Shown in pieces: positions 1 through 7,564 of a DNA stretch of 64,000 nucleotides. The stretch is from Bacteroidota bacterium (GTDB lineage: Bacteria > Bacteroidota > Ignavibacteria > UBA10030 > UBA8401), in contig WBUG01000003.1 of assembly GCA_008933835.1 (NCBI GenBank), positions 62,001 through 126,000 on the forward strand. The letters are read 5' to 3'. The translations under genes were made by a program, and so were the position numbers. The first letter of the stretch is position 1. Every line of letters starts with the position of its first letter. The notes below the pieces were generated by a model. It saw nothing but the letters and a program-made list of their open reading frames with translations. It was not told the DNA's origin and made no database searches.

Positions 1-140
1 TGCGGCATCACCACGTCGAACGCGGAGAGCCGGTCCGTCGCGACGAAGAGCAGATGCTCGCCGAGATCGTAGATGTCGCGCACCTTCCCGCGTTTCAGGA
101 AGGTCAGTCCGGGGAACGAAGTGTCCGTGATGATGGCCAT
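1..140 (-). CDS. purC: SAICAR synthase, N-terminal part (cut by window edge)
   Basis: The reverse strand opens an ATG at 140 and reads [20 protein letters not shown], then [20 protein letters not shown], then FDVVMP to the window edge. The [10 protein letters not shown] and [10 protein letters not shown] segments are the classic N-terminal nucleotide-binding signature of phosphoribosylaminoimidazole-succinocarboxamide synthase. That enzyme joins aspartate to CAIR in purine synthesis. The start lies only 5 bases after the stop of aat, so the two genes are probably cotranscribed. Only about 46 residues are visible, so completeness cannot be judged. The family identification is firm because both motifs are in frame and at the expected distance from the start. 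Confidence 0.88.
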   Translation of the reverse strand, partial: MAIITDTSFPGLTFLKRGKVRDIYDLGEHLLFVATDRLSAFDVVMP

Positions 141-145
141 GGCGG

Positions 146-754
146 TCAGACGAATGTGCGCTCGAGCCGGAGCGCCGAATCCAGTCGGCGGAGATATTCC
201 CGTTTCGGGACGGCGACGCCGCCGAGCGACGCCAGATGCGGTGTGAGGTACTGCGTGTCCAGGAGCGTGTATCCCCGTTCGGTGAGCCGTTCCGTCAGCC
301 GGACGAGCGCCACTTTGGAGGCGTCCGTGCGGCGGCTGAACATCGACTCGCCGAAGAAGGCGCCGCCGATGGCGACGCCGTAGAGTCCGCCGGCGAGGGT
401 CCCCTCATGCCAGCATTCCACCGAGTGGGCGAAGCCGAGCCGGTGCAGGCGGAGGTAGCTCTCGATGATGCCGCGCGAGATCCAGACCTCCGGCCGTTCC
501 GCGCAGGCGCGGATGACCGCGGCGAAGTCCGTATCGATGCGGACGTCGAAGGTCCCCGACCGCAGCGTACGGCGGAGGGACCGGGAGACGATCACTCCGT
601 CCAGCGGAATGATCCCCCGTTCCTCCGGGGCATACCAGGAGATCTCGCCGTCCGGTCCGGCGGCCATCGGGAAGTATCCGCCGCAGTACGCGGCGAGCAG
701 GAAATCGCTGTCGATGTACCGCGTGCCGTCCGGTGCCGTTGCGTAGGTCTTCAC
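146..754 (-). CDS. aat: Leucyl/phenylalanyl-tRNA-protein transferase
   Basis: This 202-residue cytosolic enzyme transfers Leu or Phe from tRNA to N-terminal Arg or Lys of proteins, which makes an N-degron for ClpS/ClpAP. Seen: an N-terminal [14 protein letters not shown] segment, [15 protein letters not shown], then [29 protein letters not shown], which is the family hallmark (the last motif spans about residues 115-143). The C-terminal [16 protein letters not shown] is also typical. Length matches the family. The start is GTG with a GGAG placed unusually close to it. No other start fits, because the conserved N-terminal domain begins within 15 residues. It is followed by purC after 5 bases and preceded by the pfkA terminator, so it probably has its own promoter. 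Confidence 0.93.
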   Translation of the reverse strand: MKTYATAPDGTRYIDSDFLLAAYCGGYFPMAAGPDGEISWYAPEERGIIPLDGVIVSRSLRRTLRSGTFDVRIDTDFAAVIRACAERPEVWISRGIIESYLRLHRLGFAHSVECWHEGTLAGGLYGVAIGGAFFGESMFSRRTDASKVALVRLTERLTERGYTLLDTQYLTPHLASLGGVAVPKREYLRRLDSALRLERTFV

Positions 755-760
755 GCTCCG

Positions 761-806
761 AAAAAAATGGAATGCCGAGCTTTCAGTGTTCCGAAAGACT
801 CGGCAT
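761..806 (-). terminator. Intrinsic terminator after pfkA
   Basis: On the minus strand, ATGCCGAG pairs with CTCGGCAT, and an inner CTTTC/GAAAG extends the stem to about 13 pairs with one bulge. Seven T follow closely. It lies just downstream of the pfkA stop and just upstream of the aat start, so it separates the two transcription units. Confidence 0.82.
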
Positions 807-832
807 GGTGTTCTCTTCGTTCCGGAGAGACG

Positions 833-1933
833 TCACTCGTCTCCGAAGCTGGTGCCGACGTGCCGCGCCGCACTGACGATCTCGCCGTCCGGCGGAACGA
901 GCCGCTGGCGGGAGATGGCGTCCTTGATGAGCACGCTCGTCACATGGATCCCTTTCAGGCTCACCATCCGCCCGAAGTCCCCCTTCACCGCCAGCTCCAC
1001 CGCTTTGGTGCCGTAGCGGGTGGCCAGCACGCGGTCGTACGCCGTGGGGCTTCCGCCGCGCTGCAGGTGTCCGAGGATGGTGGTGCGGGTTTCGAGTCCG
1101 GTCTCTTTGGTGATGCGGCTGCTGATGTGCTCGCCGATGCCGCCGAACCGGATCGGGTCCGTACGCTTGATGTCGGTCTCCTTGATGACGATCTCTTCAT
1201 CGGCCGCCTTGGCCCCTTCGGCCACGCAGACGATGCTGTAGCGGTTGCCGCGGGTGCTGCGCTCGATGACCCGGCGCATCACGCTCTCCCACTTGAACGG
1301 CATCTCGGGCAGCAGGATGACGTCCGCGCCGCCGGCGAGTCCCGCCTCCAGCGCGATCCATCCCGCGTACCGTCCCATCACTTCGATGACCATCACGCGG
1401 TGATGGGCCGACGCCGTGGTGTGCAGACGGTCGATGGCCTCCGTGGCGATGGAGAGCGCCGTGTCGAACCCGAAGGTCTGGTCCGTGGCGTCCAGGTCGT
1501 TGTCGATGGTCTTCGGCACCCCGATGATGTTGATGCCCATCTCCGCCAGCTTGTTGGAGATGTGCATGGTGCCGTCGCCGCCGATGGCGATGAGACAGTC
1601 GAGCCCCCATCCCTTATAATGCTTCAGGATCTTGGACGATGCGTCGACGATCTCGATGCCGTTCAGTCCTTCGACGGGATAATGGTATGGGTCCCCTTTG
1701 TTGGAGGTGCCGAGGATGGTCCCTCCCAGTCCGATGATGCCGGCGATGTCGTCGCGGGTGAGTTCGCGCATCCGGCCTTCGACGAATCCTTCGAAACCGT
1801 CTTCGATGCCGACCACGGTGATGCCGTAGTCGTTCATGGCGGGTTTGGCCACGCCGCGGATGACCGCGTTCAGGCCGGGACAGTCGCCGCCGCCGGTGAG
1901 GATTCCGATGCGTTTGATCTTCTTATTGGTCAT
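833..1933 (-). CDS. pfkA: 6-phosphofructokinase
   Basis: This 366-residue glycolytic kinase phosphorylates fructose 6-phosphate. Seen: GILTGGGDCPGLNAVIRG at residues 10-27 (phosphate binding), IGGDGT at about 117-122, PKTIDNDL at 140-147 with the catalytic Asp144, and MGRYAGWIALEAGLAGGAD. The position equivalent to E. coli 104 is Gly (residue 121), which is typical of ATP users. The position equivalent to 124 is Lys (residue 141), which is typical of pyrophosphate users. This mixed pattern is known in long-chain bacterial PFKs that mostly use ATP, so the donor is uncertain from sequence. Start ATG at 1933 has a weak GGAA upstream. It has its own likely promoter (1980-2008) and a strong terminator (761-806). 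Confidence 0.95.
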   Translation of the reverse strand: MTNKKIKRIGILTGGGDCPGLNAVIRGVAKPAMNDYGITVVGIEDGFEGFVEGRMRELTRDDIAGIIGLGGTILGTSNKGDPYHYPVEGLNGIEIVDASSKILKHYKGWGLDCLIAIGGDGTMHISNKLAEMGINIIGVPKTIDNDLDATDQTFGFDTALSIATEAIDRLHTTASAHHRVMVIEVMGRYAGWIALEAGLAGGADVILLPEMPFKWESVMRRVIERSTRGNRYSIVCVAEGAKAADEEIVIKETDIKRTDPIRFGGIGEHISSRITKETGLETRTTILGHLQRGGSPTAYDRVLATRYGTKAVELAVKGDFGRMVSLKGIHVTSVLIKDAISRQRLVPPDGEIVSAARHVGTSFGDE

Positions 1934-1979
1934 TCGTTCCTATGCTGTTCTATTGGTCGATATCGTGTAGTGCAGGGTC

Positions 1980-2008
1980 AATGTACGCAAAATTGGCATG
2001 GCGGTAAA
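1980..2008 (-). promoter_or_regulatory. Likely sigma70-type promoter for pfkA
   Basis: On the minus strand TTTACC, a 17-base spacer and TACATT lie about 50 bases upstream of the pfkA ATG. The match is fair, not perfect. It sits in the only gap between pfkA and the upstream oxidoreductase gene. Confidence 0.4.
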
Positions 2009-2014
2009 GGGGAT

Positions 2015-3007
2015 TTATCGCCGGTGGATCAGCGCCGCGTCCAGTATCTCCTGGTTCCGCACCGATTCCTCCCACCGGACCGCCGGTGCCTCCCCGGTGA
2101 GCACACAACGGGAGAAATGACTCACTTCCGCTTCGTACAGGTCGGGCACGTCGAACGGTTCGCGGAGCGTCTCCGCCGGCAGCCCCTCCGCCCCCTTCGT
2201 CCATTCCAGAACGGCGGTGACGCGGCTCGGGGTGAAATTGAAAGCGGAAAGCGTGCCGCGGGAACCGATGAACTCGATGAAGGTCCGGCGGTACGGCGCT
2301 TCGAAGGAGGAATAGACCGAACAGAGTGTGCCGGTACGGAACCGGACGTTCATCAGTGAGCTCCGTTCCACCCGCGTTCCGTCGCCGTCATCCCTCGTCA
2401 TGCCGGTCACCTCCGCCGTCTCCGGATCCCCGAGCACGAACCGCACCGTGTCGAGACAATGAATGCCGACATCGAAGAGCGGTCCCCCGCCCGCTTCGGC
2501 GGCGTTCCACAGCCAGCGGCGGTGCGAGATGCCGGCGTCGTAGAAGAACTCCGCGCGCACGGCAGTGATGTCGCCGAGCGCTCCGGAGGAAACGAGCTCG
2601 TGCATGCGCCGGACGAGCGGCGAGAAGCGGAGCATATGTCCCACCATGAACTTCACTCCCGCCGTCCGGCACGCCTCCGCCATTTCGCGTCCCTGTGCGG
2701 CGGAGAGGGCCATCGGTTTCTCCGTCAGCACATGCTTGCCGTGCCGCGCCGCGATGAGGGTCTCGGGATGATGGCGCGCATTGGAGGAGACGATGAAGAC
2801 CGCGTCCACCTCCGCAGAGGCGCAGAGCGCCTCCGCGGAATCGAACGCGAACGGGACGCCGTGCTCGCGGCGTTTCGCTTCCGCCTCCGCGAGGGAGCGC
2901 TTCTGGATGGCGGTGACGACGGAATTGGGGGAGGAACGGATGGCGGGCAGGATGGCCCGTTCGGCGAACGCGCCGAATCCGATGATGCCGTAGCGGACGT
3001 TGTTCAT
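2015..3007 (-). CDS. Gfo/Idh/MocA-family NAD(P)-dependent oxidoreductase
   Basis: A 330-residue predicted dehydrogenase of sugars, inositols or related compounds. Seen: a Rossmann motif YGIIGFGAFAERAI at residues 6-19, the family EKP motif at 96-98 (Lys97 is the usual catalytic lysine) and GPLFDVGIHCLDTVRFVLG in the C-terminal alpha/beta domain, with the DxGxHxxD pattern. The start at 3007 (MNNVRYG) is chosen because the frame further upstream runs through low-quality sequence and a terminator. The substrate cannot be told. No sugar pathway gene sits next to it; its neighbours are pfkA downstream and a cytochrome c upstream, from which it is separated by a terminator. Confidence 0.87.
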   Translation of the reverse strand: MNNVRYGIIGFGAFAERAILPAIRSSPNSVVTAIQKRSLAEAEAKRREHGVPFAFDSAEALCASAEVDAVFIVSSNARHHPETLIAARHGKHVLTEKPMALSAAQGREMAEACRTAGVKFMVGHMLRFSPLVRRMHELVSSGALGDITAVRAEFFYDAGISHRRWLWNAAEAGGGPLFDVGIHCLDTVRFVLGDPETAEVTGMTRDDGDGTRVERSSLMNVRFRTGTLCSVYSSFEAPYRRTFIEFIGSRGTLSAFNFTPSRVTAVLEWTKGAEGLPAETLREPFDVPDLYEAEVSHFSRCVLTGEAPAVRWEESVRNQEILDAALIHRR

Positions 3008-3087
3008 GGAAGGATGATGATGGAATGAGAGGTGCGGGCCGGTGTCGCTCTGACGACGGCGCCGGGGGAACGGAGGGAATATCAAAA

Positions 3088-3117
3088 AAAAAGCGGGGTA
3101 GTGCAACCCCGCTTTTT
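3088..3117 (-). terminator. Intrinsic terminator after the diheme cytochrome gene
   Basis: AAAAAGCGGGG and CCCCGCTTTTT form a perfect 11-pair stem with an 8-base loop, and on the minus strand the T-run continues to nine. It lies 19 bases past the cytochrome stop. Flanking A/T runs on both sides mean it could also work on the plus strand. Confidence 0.92.
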
Positions 3118-3135
3118 ATCATAGGTCCGGACCCG

Positions 3136-4122
3136 TCAGTTCGCGGCGGTGAACTTCTCCACGCGGTTGGTCACCGGCGGCACCGTGCGAAGGTACCGGT
3201 AGATGGACTTCAGGTCGCCGTCCGTCATGCCGGCGTACAACAGCCACGGCATCGCGCTGTTGAACTCCCCCTTCTTCACGAACGCGTTCTTCCAGGACGA
3301 GTCGCGGTAGGCGGTGAAACGCTTCACGAACACCTCCTCGGTCCAGAGTCCGATGCCGGTCTCGTGGTCCTGGGTGATGTTGGCGGAGCGGACGATGTCG
3401 CCGGTCTGCGGCGACCGGAATTCGAACCCGCCGGCGAGGTGTTTTCCCGGAAGGGGCTTCCCTTTCTCCATCGGTGTATGGCAGTCGCCGCAGGCGGCGA
3501 TGGTGAAGAGGTATTCGCCGTACGCGAGCGTGTCCTTCGGATCGGGACGCGTCATCGGCGAGGGGTCCGACGGGATGGTCTTGACGATGAAGTTCAGCGG
3601 GAAATTGAGCTCCGCCGCCGGATACTCACCCTCGATCGGTGTGAGCGTGCGGAGATAGGCGATAACGGACTTCACGTCCTCCGGATCCATCTTGCTGTAG
3701 GCGGGGTACGGCATCATCGGAAAGAGCGCGCGGCCGTCGCGGGTGACGCCCGTGGTGATGAGGCGGTACAGCTCGCCGTCACTGTAGCGGGAGAGGTACG
3801 CGGGGGTGATGTTCTGCGCATAGAGCGTTCCGGGCATGCCGGCGGTCGCTTCGTCGAACCGGTCGCCACCCTTCCCTTCGGTCCCGGCCACCACCGGTCC
3901 GCCGAACCGTTCCCAGTCACGCGTGGAATGGCAGTCGACGCAGCCGGCGACGTGCACCGCAAGGTACCGGCCCCGTTCGAGCCGTTCCGGCGTCGCCTCA
4001 ACGGTCAGCGCCGGCGCGGGCGAGACCTTCGGGAAGGCGACGGACAGGTAGGTCAGACCCGCGGCGGCGGCCAGTACCAGGATGCCGGCGGCAATGCCGG
4101 CGATGGTGAGCGCTTTCTTCAT
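3136..4122 (-). CDS. Membrane-anchored diheme cytochrome c
   Basis: A 328-residue protein with an N-terminal signal anchor (hydrophobic residues about 4-28) followed by two class-I cytochrome c domains. Heme-binding motifs are CVDCH at 61-65 and CGDCH at 211-215. Candidate distal methionines lie in the FPMMPYPAYSKM and NSAMPWLLYAGM stretches. The arrangement resembles cytochrome subunits of periplasmic alcohol, aldehyde or gluconate dehydrogenases, but those carry three hemes and sit next to a flavin or PQQ subunit. No dehydrogenase subunit is adjacent here. It probably shuttles electrons on the periplasmic face of the inner membrane; the partner is unknown. It is monocistronic, with a strong terminator downstream and lptF divergent upstream. 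Confidence 0.88.
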   Translation of the reverse strand: MKKALTIAGIAAGILVLAAAAGLTYLSVAFPKVSPAPALTVEATPERLERGRYLAVHVAGCVDCHSTRDWERFGGPVVAGTEGKGGDRFDEATAGMPGTLYAQNITPAYLSRYSDGELYRLITTGVTRDGRALFPMMPYPAYSKMDPEDVKSVIAYLRTLTPIEGEYPAAELNFPLNFIVKTIPSDPSPMTRPDPKDTLAYGEYLFTIAACGDCHTPMEKGKPLPGKHLAGGFEFRSPQTGDIVRSANITQDHETGIGLWTEEVFVKRFTAYRDSSWKNAFVKKGEFNSAMPWLLYAGMTDGDLKSIYRYLRTVPPVTNRVEKFTAAN

Positions 4123-4167
4123 TCGTTCCTCTTCGTTAGTGGTTTGGGTGTGGTACGCAGAATTGTC

Positions 4168-4197
4168 TTGATTTGCAAACCGATTGAGCGGTATCTT
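4168..4197 (+). promoter_or_regulatory. Possible promoter of lptFG
   Basis: TTGATT, an 18-base spacer and TATCTT end 5 bases before the GTG start of lptF. If it is real, the lptF message would begin at or next to its start codon (leaderless). Weak evidence from matches alone. Confidence 0.28.
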
Positions 4198-4202
4198 CCA
4201 TC

Positions 4203-5588
4203 GTGAAACTCCCCCTCCATATCCTGAAGGCGCACGTCGCTCCGTTCATCGGTTCCTTCCTCATCCTGATGTTCCTCTTCGTGCTGCAGTTCATCATGAA
4301 GTTCATGGACCAGCTCGTCGGGAAGGGGCTCAGCGGCGCGGTGATCGCCGAACTGATGCTGCTGAACCTCGCCTGGATGGTGGTGCTGGCGGTGCCGATG
4401 GCGGTGCTCGTCGCCACGCTGATGGCCTTCGGCGGCATGGCCTCGACGAACGAGATCACCGCGATGAAGGCGGGGGGCATGAGCCTCGTCCGAATGATGC
4501 TGCCGGTCCTCGCCGCATCGATGCTCGTCACCTATGCGATGGTCGAGTTCAACAACAAGGTGCTTCCCGAGGCGAACCACCGCTCCAAAACGCTGACGAT
4601 GGACATCCGCCGGAAGAAGCCGACGCTGACGCTCATTCCGGGCCTGTTCAATCAGGACATGCCGGGGTACAGCATGCTCGTGCGGAAGACCTTCGAGGCG
4701 TCGAACAATTTCGAAGGGGTCACCATCTACAACCACACGGACCCGAACAAGAACACCGTCATCACCGCCACGAGCGGTTCGATGTCCTTCTCCGGCGACT
4801 ACACGAAACTGGTGATGGACCTGTACGACGGCGAGATCCATGAAGTGGACCATCAGAAACCGAACCTCTACCGCATCGTCGCCTTCCAGCGTCAGCGCAT
4901 CACCACCCGCGCGGAGGGATTCGATTTCGAACGTTCCGCCGTGGACGCGTTCACCCGCGGTGACCGTGAACTCAGTTCGGGAGAGATGCGGTATATGGTG
5001 GACAGCCTGGAGACGTTGTCGCGCGAGATTCAGGACAGAATGGTCGGGTATACGCAGGGGTTGACGGAAAAGTTGCTCACCGGTTCGGTCTCCCCTTCGT
5101 CGCCGCAGAAAGCGTTCTGGTCCACCGTCGAACAGTACACGAACATGAGCAGTCAGCTGATGTTCTATCGGAATAACATCGAGTCCGAGTCCGCCAACAT
5201 GTCGTACCAGCGGAAGCAGGTGCGCGAGTACCTCGTGGAGATCCATAAGAAGTACTCCATCCCGGTCGCCTGCTTCGTCTTCATCCTCGTCGGCGCGCCG
5301 CTCGGCGTGATGGCCCGCCGCGGCGGTTTCGGCATCGCGGCGTCGCTCAGTCTGGGATTCTTCCTCCTCTACTGGTCCTCCCTCATCGGCGGCGAAAAGC
5401 TCGCGGACCGTCAGCTCATCGCGCCGTGGACCGGCATGTGGTTCGCGAACGGGTTCATCGGCGTGCTCGGGCTCTTCCTCACCTGGAAGATCGGACGCGA
5501 GAACGTGGAGATCAACTTCGGATGGTGGCGCCGGTTCGTGCCGGCCCGGATGCGCCGCGTCCTCTTCAGCGACGAGGCGGACGCATGA
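4203..5588 (+). CDS. LptF/LptG-family LPS export permease
   Basis: A 461-residue inner-membrane permease of the LptB2FG complex, which pulls lipopolysaccharide from the inner membrane into the Lpt bridge. Seen: an N-terminal transmembrane segment after MKLPLHILKAHVAPFIGSF, the family signature NEITAMKAGGMSLVRMM at about residues 84-100 (the coupling helix contacting LptB), a periplasmic beta-jellyroll region at about 150-300 and a C-terminal membrane bundle. The start is GTG at 4203, because the first helix begins at residue 12. It overlaps the next permease gene by the four bases ATGA. Which of the two is F and which is G cannot be settled by eye. The pair is as expected, but lptB, lptC and lptA are not in the window. 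Confidence 0.92.
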   Translation: MKLPLHILKAHVAPFIGSFLILMFLFVLQFIMKFMDQLVGKGLSGAVIAELMLLNLAWMVVLAVPMAVLVATLMAFGGMASTNEITAMKAGGMSLVRMMLPVLAASMLVTYAMVEFNNKVLPEANHRSKTLTMDIRRKKPTLTLIPGLFNQDMPGYSMLVRKTFEASNNFEGVTIYNHTDPNKNTVITATSGSMSFSGDYTKLVMDLYDGEIHEVDHQKPNLYRIVAFQRQRITTRAEGFDFERSAVDAFTRGDRELSSGEMRYMVDSLETLSREIQDRMVGYTQGLTEKLLTGSVSPSSPQKAFWSTVEQYTNMSSQLMFYRNNIESESANMSYQRKQVREYLVEIHKKYSIPVACFVFILVGAPLGVMARRGGFGIAASLSLGFFLLYWSSLIGGEKLADRQLIAPWTGMWFANGFIGVLGLFLTWKIGRENVEINFGWWRRFVPARMRRVLFSDEADA

Positions 5589-6670
5589 AACTGGTGGACC
5601 GCTACATCCTGAAGCAGTTCATCCTCACGCTGCTCTTCGGCATCGTCGCGTTCACCGCCATCTTCGTCATCATCGATGCGATGGAGAACCTGGACGAGTT
5701 CCTGGACAACGACGTGGCGACCTCCATCATCGTCCGGTACTACGTCTCGTTCACTCCTGAGATCATCAAACTGATGACCCCGGTCGCCATCCTCCTCTCG
5801 GCCCTCTTCACGACCGGCAAGTTCTCCACCAGCAACGAACTGACGGCGATGAAGGCGGGCGGGATGAGCCTCTACCGGTACATGACGCCGCTCCTCTCCG
5901 TGGCGCTGCTGGTGAGCCTGATCTCGGTCTACTTCAACGGATGGGTGGTGCCGTACGCGAACCAGCAGAAGTTCGGCATCGAACGGAAGTACCTGCGGAA
6001 AGGGGTCGAGTCGATGGCGCGGACCAACATCTACCTGCAGGACGGTCCGACCCGCATCGTCTACATCGCGTTCTTCGAGGGACAGTCCAACACCGGCACC
6101 CGGGTGTCGGTGCAGCAGTTCAGCGATACCAGTCTCGTCGCCATGGCGCAGCGGTGGGACGCCTCCACCATCGCCTGGGACAGCAGTGCGCGGGAATGGA
6201 CGCTTCGCAACGGCCGGCACCGCGTGATGCGGGGACACACCGAAACGACCGTACCGTTCACGGTGTTGCGGCTCGGCGGTACGACGTTCGGTCCGAAGGA
6301 TATCGTGAAGAAGGTGGAGAAACCGGGGGAGATGAACCGCGACGAACTGTTCGAGTTCATCCAGCGGCAGAAGCAGAGCGGGAACGATGTGGCGCGGTGG
6401 ATGGTGGACTACCACAGCAAGGTGGCGTTCCCCTTCGCCAGTTTCATCGTGGTGCTGTTCGGGGTGCCGTTCTCGTTCGGTAAACGCCGGTCCGGACTGG
6501 CGATCCAGTTCGGCGTGTCGGTGGCCATCTGTTTCGTCTACCTCGCCTTCATGAAGATCAGCGAGGTCTTCGGGTACAACGGGGACCTCAATCCGCTCCT
6601 CACCGCCTGGCTGGCGAACATCCTCTTCGCGTTCGGCGGTCTCATCAACATCCTCCGTGCCGAAAAGTGA
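5585..6670 (+). CDS. LptF/LptG-family LPS export permease (second of pair)
   Basis: A 361-residue paralogue of the preceding gene. Start ATG at 5585 sits in the ATGA overlap, so translation is coupled, which suits a heterodimer needing equal amounts. Seen: MKLVDRYILKQFILTLLFG N-terminus (typical of LptG/YjgQ), NELTAMKAGGMSLYRYM coupling helix at about 92-108, central periplasmic beta domain and three C-terminal membrane helices with PFASFIVVLFGVPFSFG. It is closer to the usual 360-residue length than its partner, which has an extra 100 residues in the periplasmic part. With its partner it forms the transmembrane core of the LPS exporter. Confidence 0.92.
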   Translation: MKLVDRYILKQFILTLLFGIVAFTAIFVIIDAMENLDEFLDNDVATSIIVRYYVSFTPEIIKLMTPVAILLSALFTTGKFSTSNELTAMKAGGMSLYRYMTPLLSVALLVSLISVYFNGWVVPYANQQKFGIERKYLRKGVESMARTNIYLQDGPTRIVYIAFFEGQSNTGTRVSVQQFSDTSLVAMAQRWDASTIAWDSSAREWTLRNGRHRVMRGHTETTVPFTVLRLGGTTFGPKDIVKKVEKPGEMNRDELFEFIQRQKQSGNDVARWMVDYHSKVAFPFASFIVVLFGVPFSFGKRRSGLAIQFGVSVAICFVYLAFMKISEVFGYNGDLNPLLTAWLANILFAFGGLINILRAEK

Positions 6671-6685
6671 CGGCGCGTTCCGTCA
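6668..6685 (-). terminator. Hairpin spanning the two convergent stop codons
   Basis: TGACGG and CCGTCA pair around a 6-base loop. The TGA of the plus-strand permease and the TGA of the minus-strand DUF5683-like gene are the first and last bases of the stem. On the minus strand CTTTTC follows, so it may act as a weak terminator for the T9SS cluster. Confidence 0.42.
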
Positions 6686-7564
6686 CAGACCGACGCTGAC
6701 GCGCAGTTCGGACATCAGACGCATCCCGTTCTCCCCCGGCACCGGACGCACGGTGACGCCGGCCGATATCTCGTCGTTGTATGCCTTGGTGGAGAGGAGC
6801 GCGTCCACCGCGCTCACCACATGGTTGATGACGAGCGCGCTCGCCGCGAAGCTCGCGGCATAGTAATAATCGTTCGCCTTCCCCCGCTCCGCCGCATAGT
6901 CCTTGAGCTGCTGCGGTACCAGGTCGTCCACGATGCCGTTGTCCGACACCGGTACGCCCTCCGCGTCCTTCGGATAGGTGTCCCACCCGTACTTGAACTG
7001 GTGGTACTTGCCGATCAGCTCGAAGTACTGCTGTTCGCCGTACGCCGGAAGCGTGTGCGAGATCCCCTGTGTGTGCAGTCCCCGTTCCCACGCGTTGATC
7101 TTGCTGAAGTCCTTCCGGTTCCGGATGGCGGCGAGGTCCGACGCATCGAAACTGTATCCCGCCGGGCCATAATCGGTCACGCCGTACTTCCCGATCCACT
7201 GCGCGTACCGCACCGCGCTCCAGTGCGCGTCCGCGTACTCCTTGTACTCCGCCGTCTTGTCATCCCCCTTCTTGTCGTTCACCAGCGCCACCACGATGAA
7301 GGCCGCCTCCGCCGCAAGGAAGATCGCCGCTTTCGTGTACCGCTCGGTGCGGTACTGTCCGGCCCCCGGCAGGGCGAGCGAGAGGAGCATGTTCCCGGCG
7401 GCGCGCTGCGGCTCCCGGACCGTCACCGGCATCACGGTTCCGGACGGCAGGGAATCGGCGGAACGGAGCGCAAGGTCCCACGCGGCCACACCGGTCACCG
7501 ACGGTCCCCCTGCGAACGCGGCCGCGGTCACGGCGAGCCAGAACAGGAGCAGGTCAGTCTTCAT
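6683..7564 (-). CDS. DUF5683-like envelope protein
   Basis: A 293-residue protein with a clear signal peptide (MKTDLLLFWLAVTAAAFAGG). At about residues 58-95 it has LLSLALPGAGQYRTERYTKA followed by a hydrophobic stretch. This LPGxGQ-Y-xxxxKA pattern is the hallmark of DUF5683-type proteins common in Bacteroidota. Two further hydrophobic stretches suggest a membrane protein. Function is unknown. It overlaps the upstream metalloprotease gene by 11 bases, so it is the last gene of the porU cluster and may assist or accompany the outer-membrane protease. Family assignment is moderate, based on one motif. Confidence 0.68.
   Translation of the reverse strand: MKTDLLLFWLAVTAAAFAGGPSVTGVAAWDLALRSADSLPSGTVMPVTVREPQRAAGNMLLSLALPGAGQYRTERYTKAAIFLAAEAAFIVVALVNDKKGDDKTAEYKEYADAHWSAVRYAQWIGKYGVTDYGPAGYSFDASDLAAIRNRKDFSKINAWERGLHTQGISHTLPAYGEQQYFELIGKYHQFKYGWDTYPKDAEGVPVSDNGIVDDLVPQQLKDYAAERGKANDYYYAASFAASALVINHVVSAVDALLSTKAYNDEISAGVTVRPVPGENGMRLMSELRVSVGL

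Noticed and set aside
236-2359. Long open plus-strand frame (about 700 codons) across aat, pfkA and the oxidoreductase
   Set aside because: It is antisense to three well-supported genes. It is Arg/Asp/Val-rich, with no motif or ribosome site; such shadows are common in GC-rich coding DNA.
2015-3106. Longer N-terminus for the oxidoreductase (start at 3106)
   Set aside because: The extra 33 residues are translated through the stem of an intrinsic terminator and precede the Rossmann fold, which in this family begins at the N-terminus.
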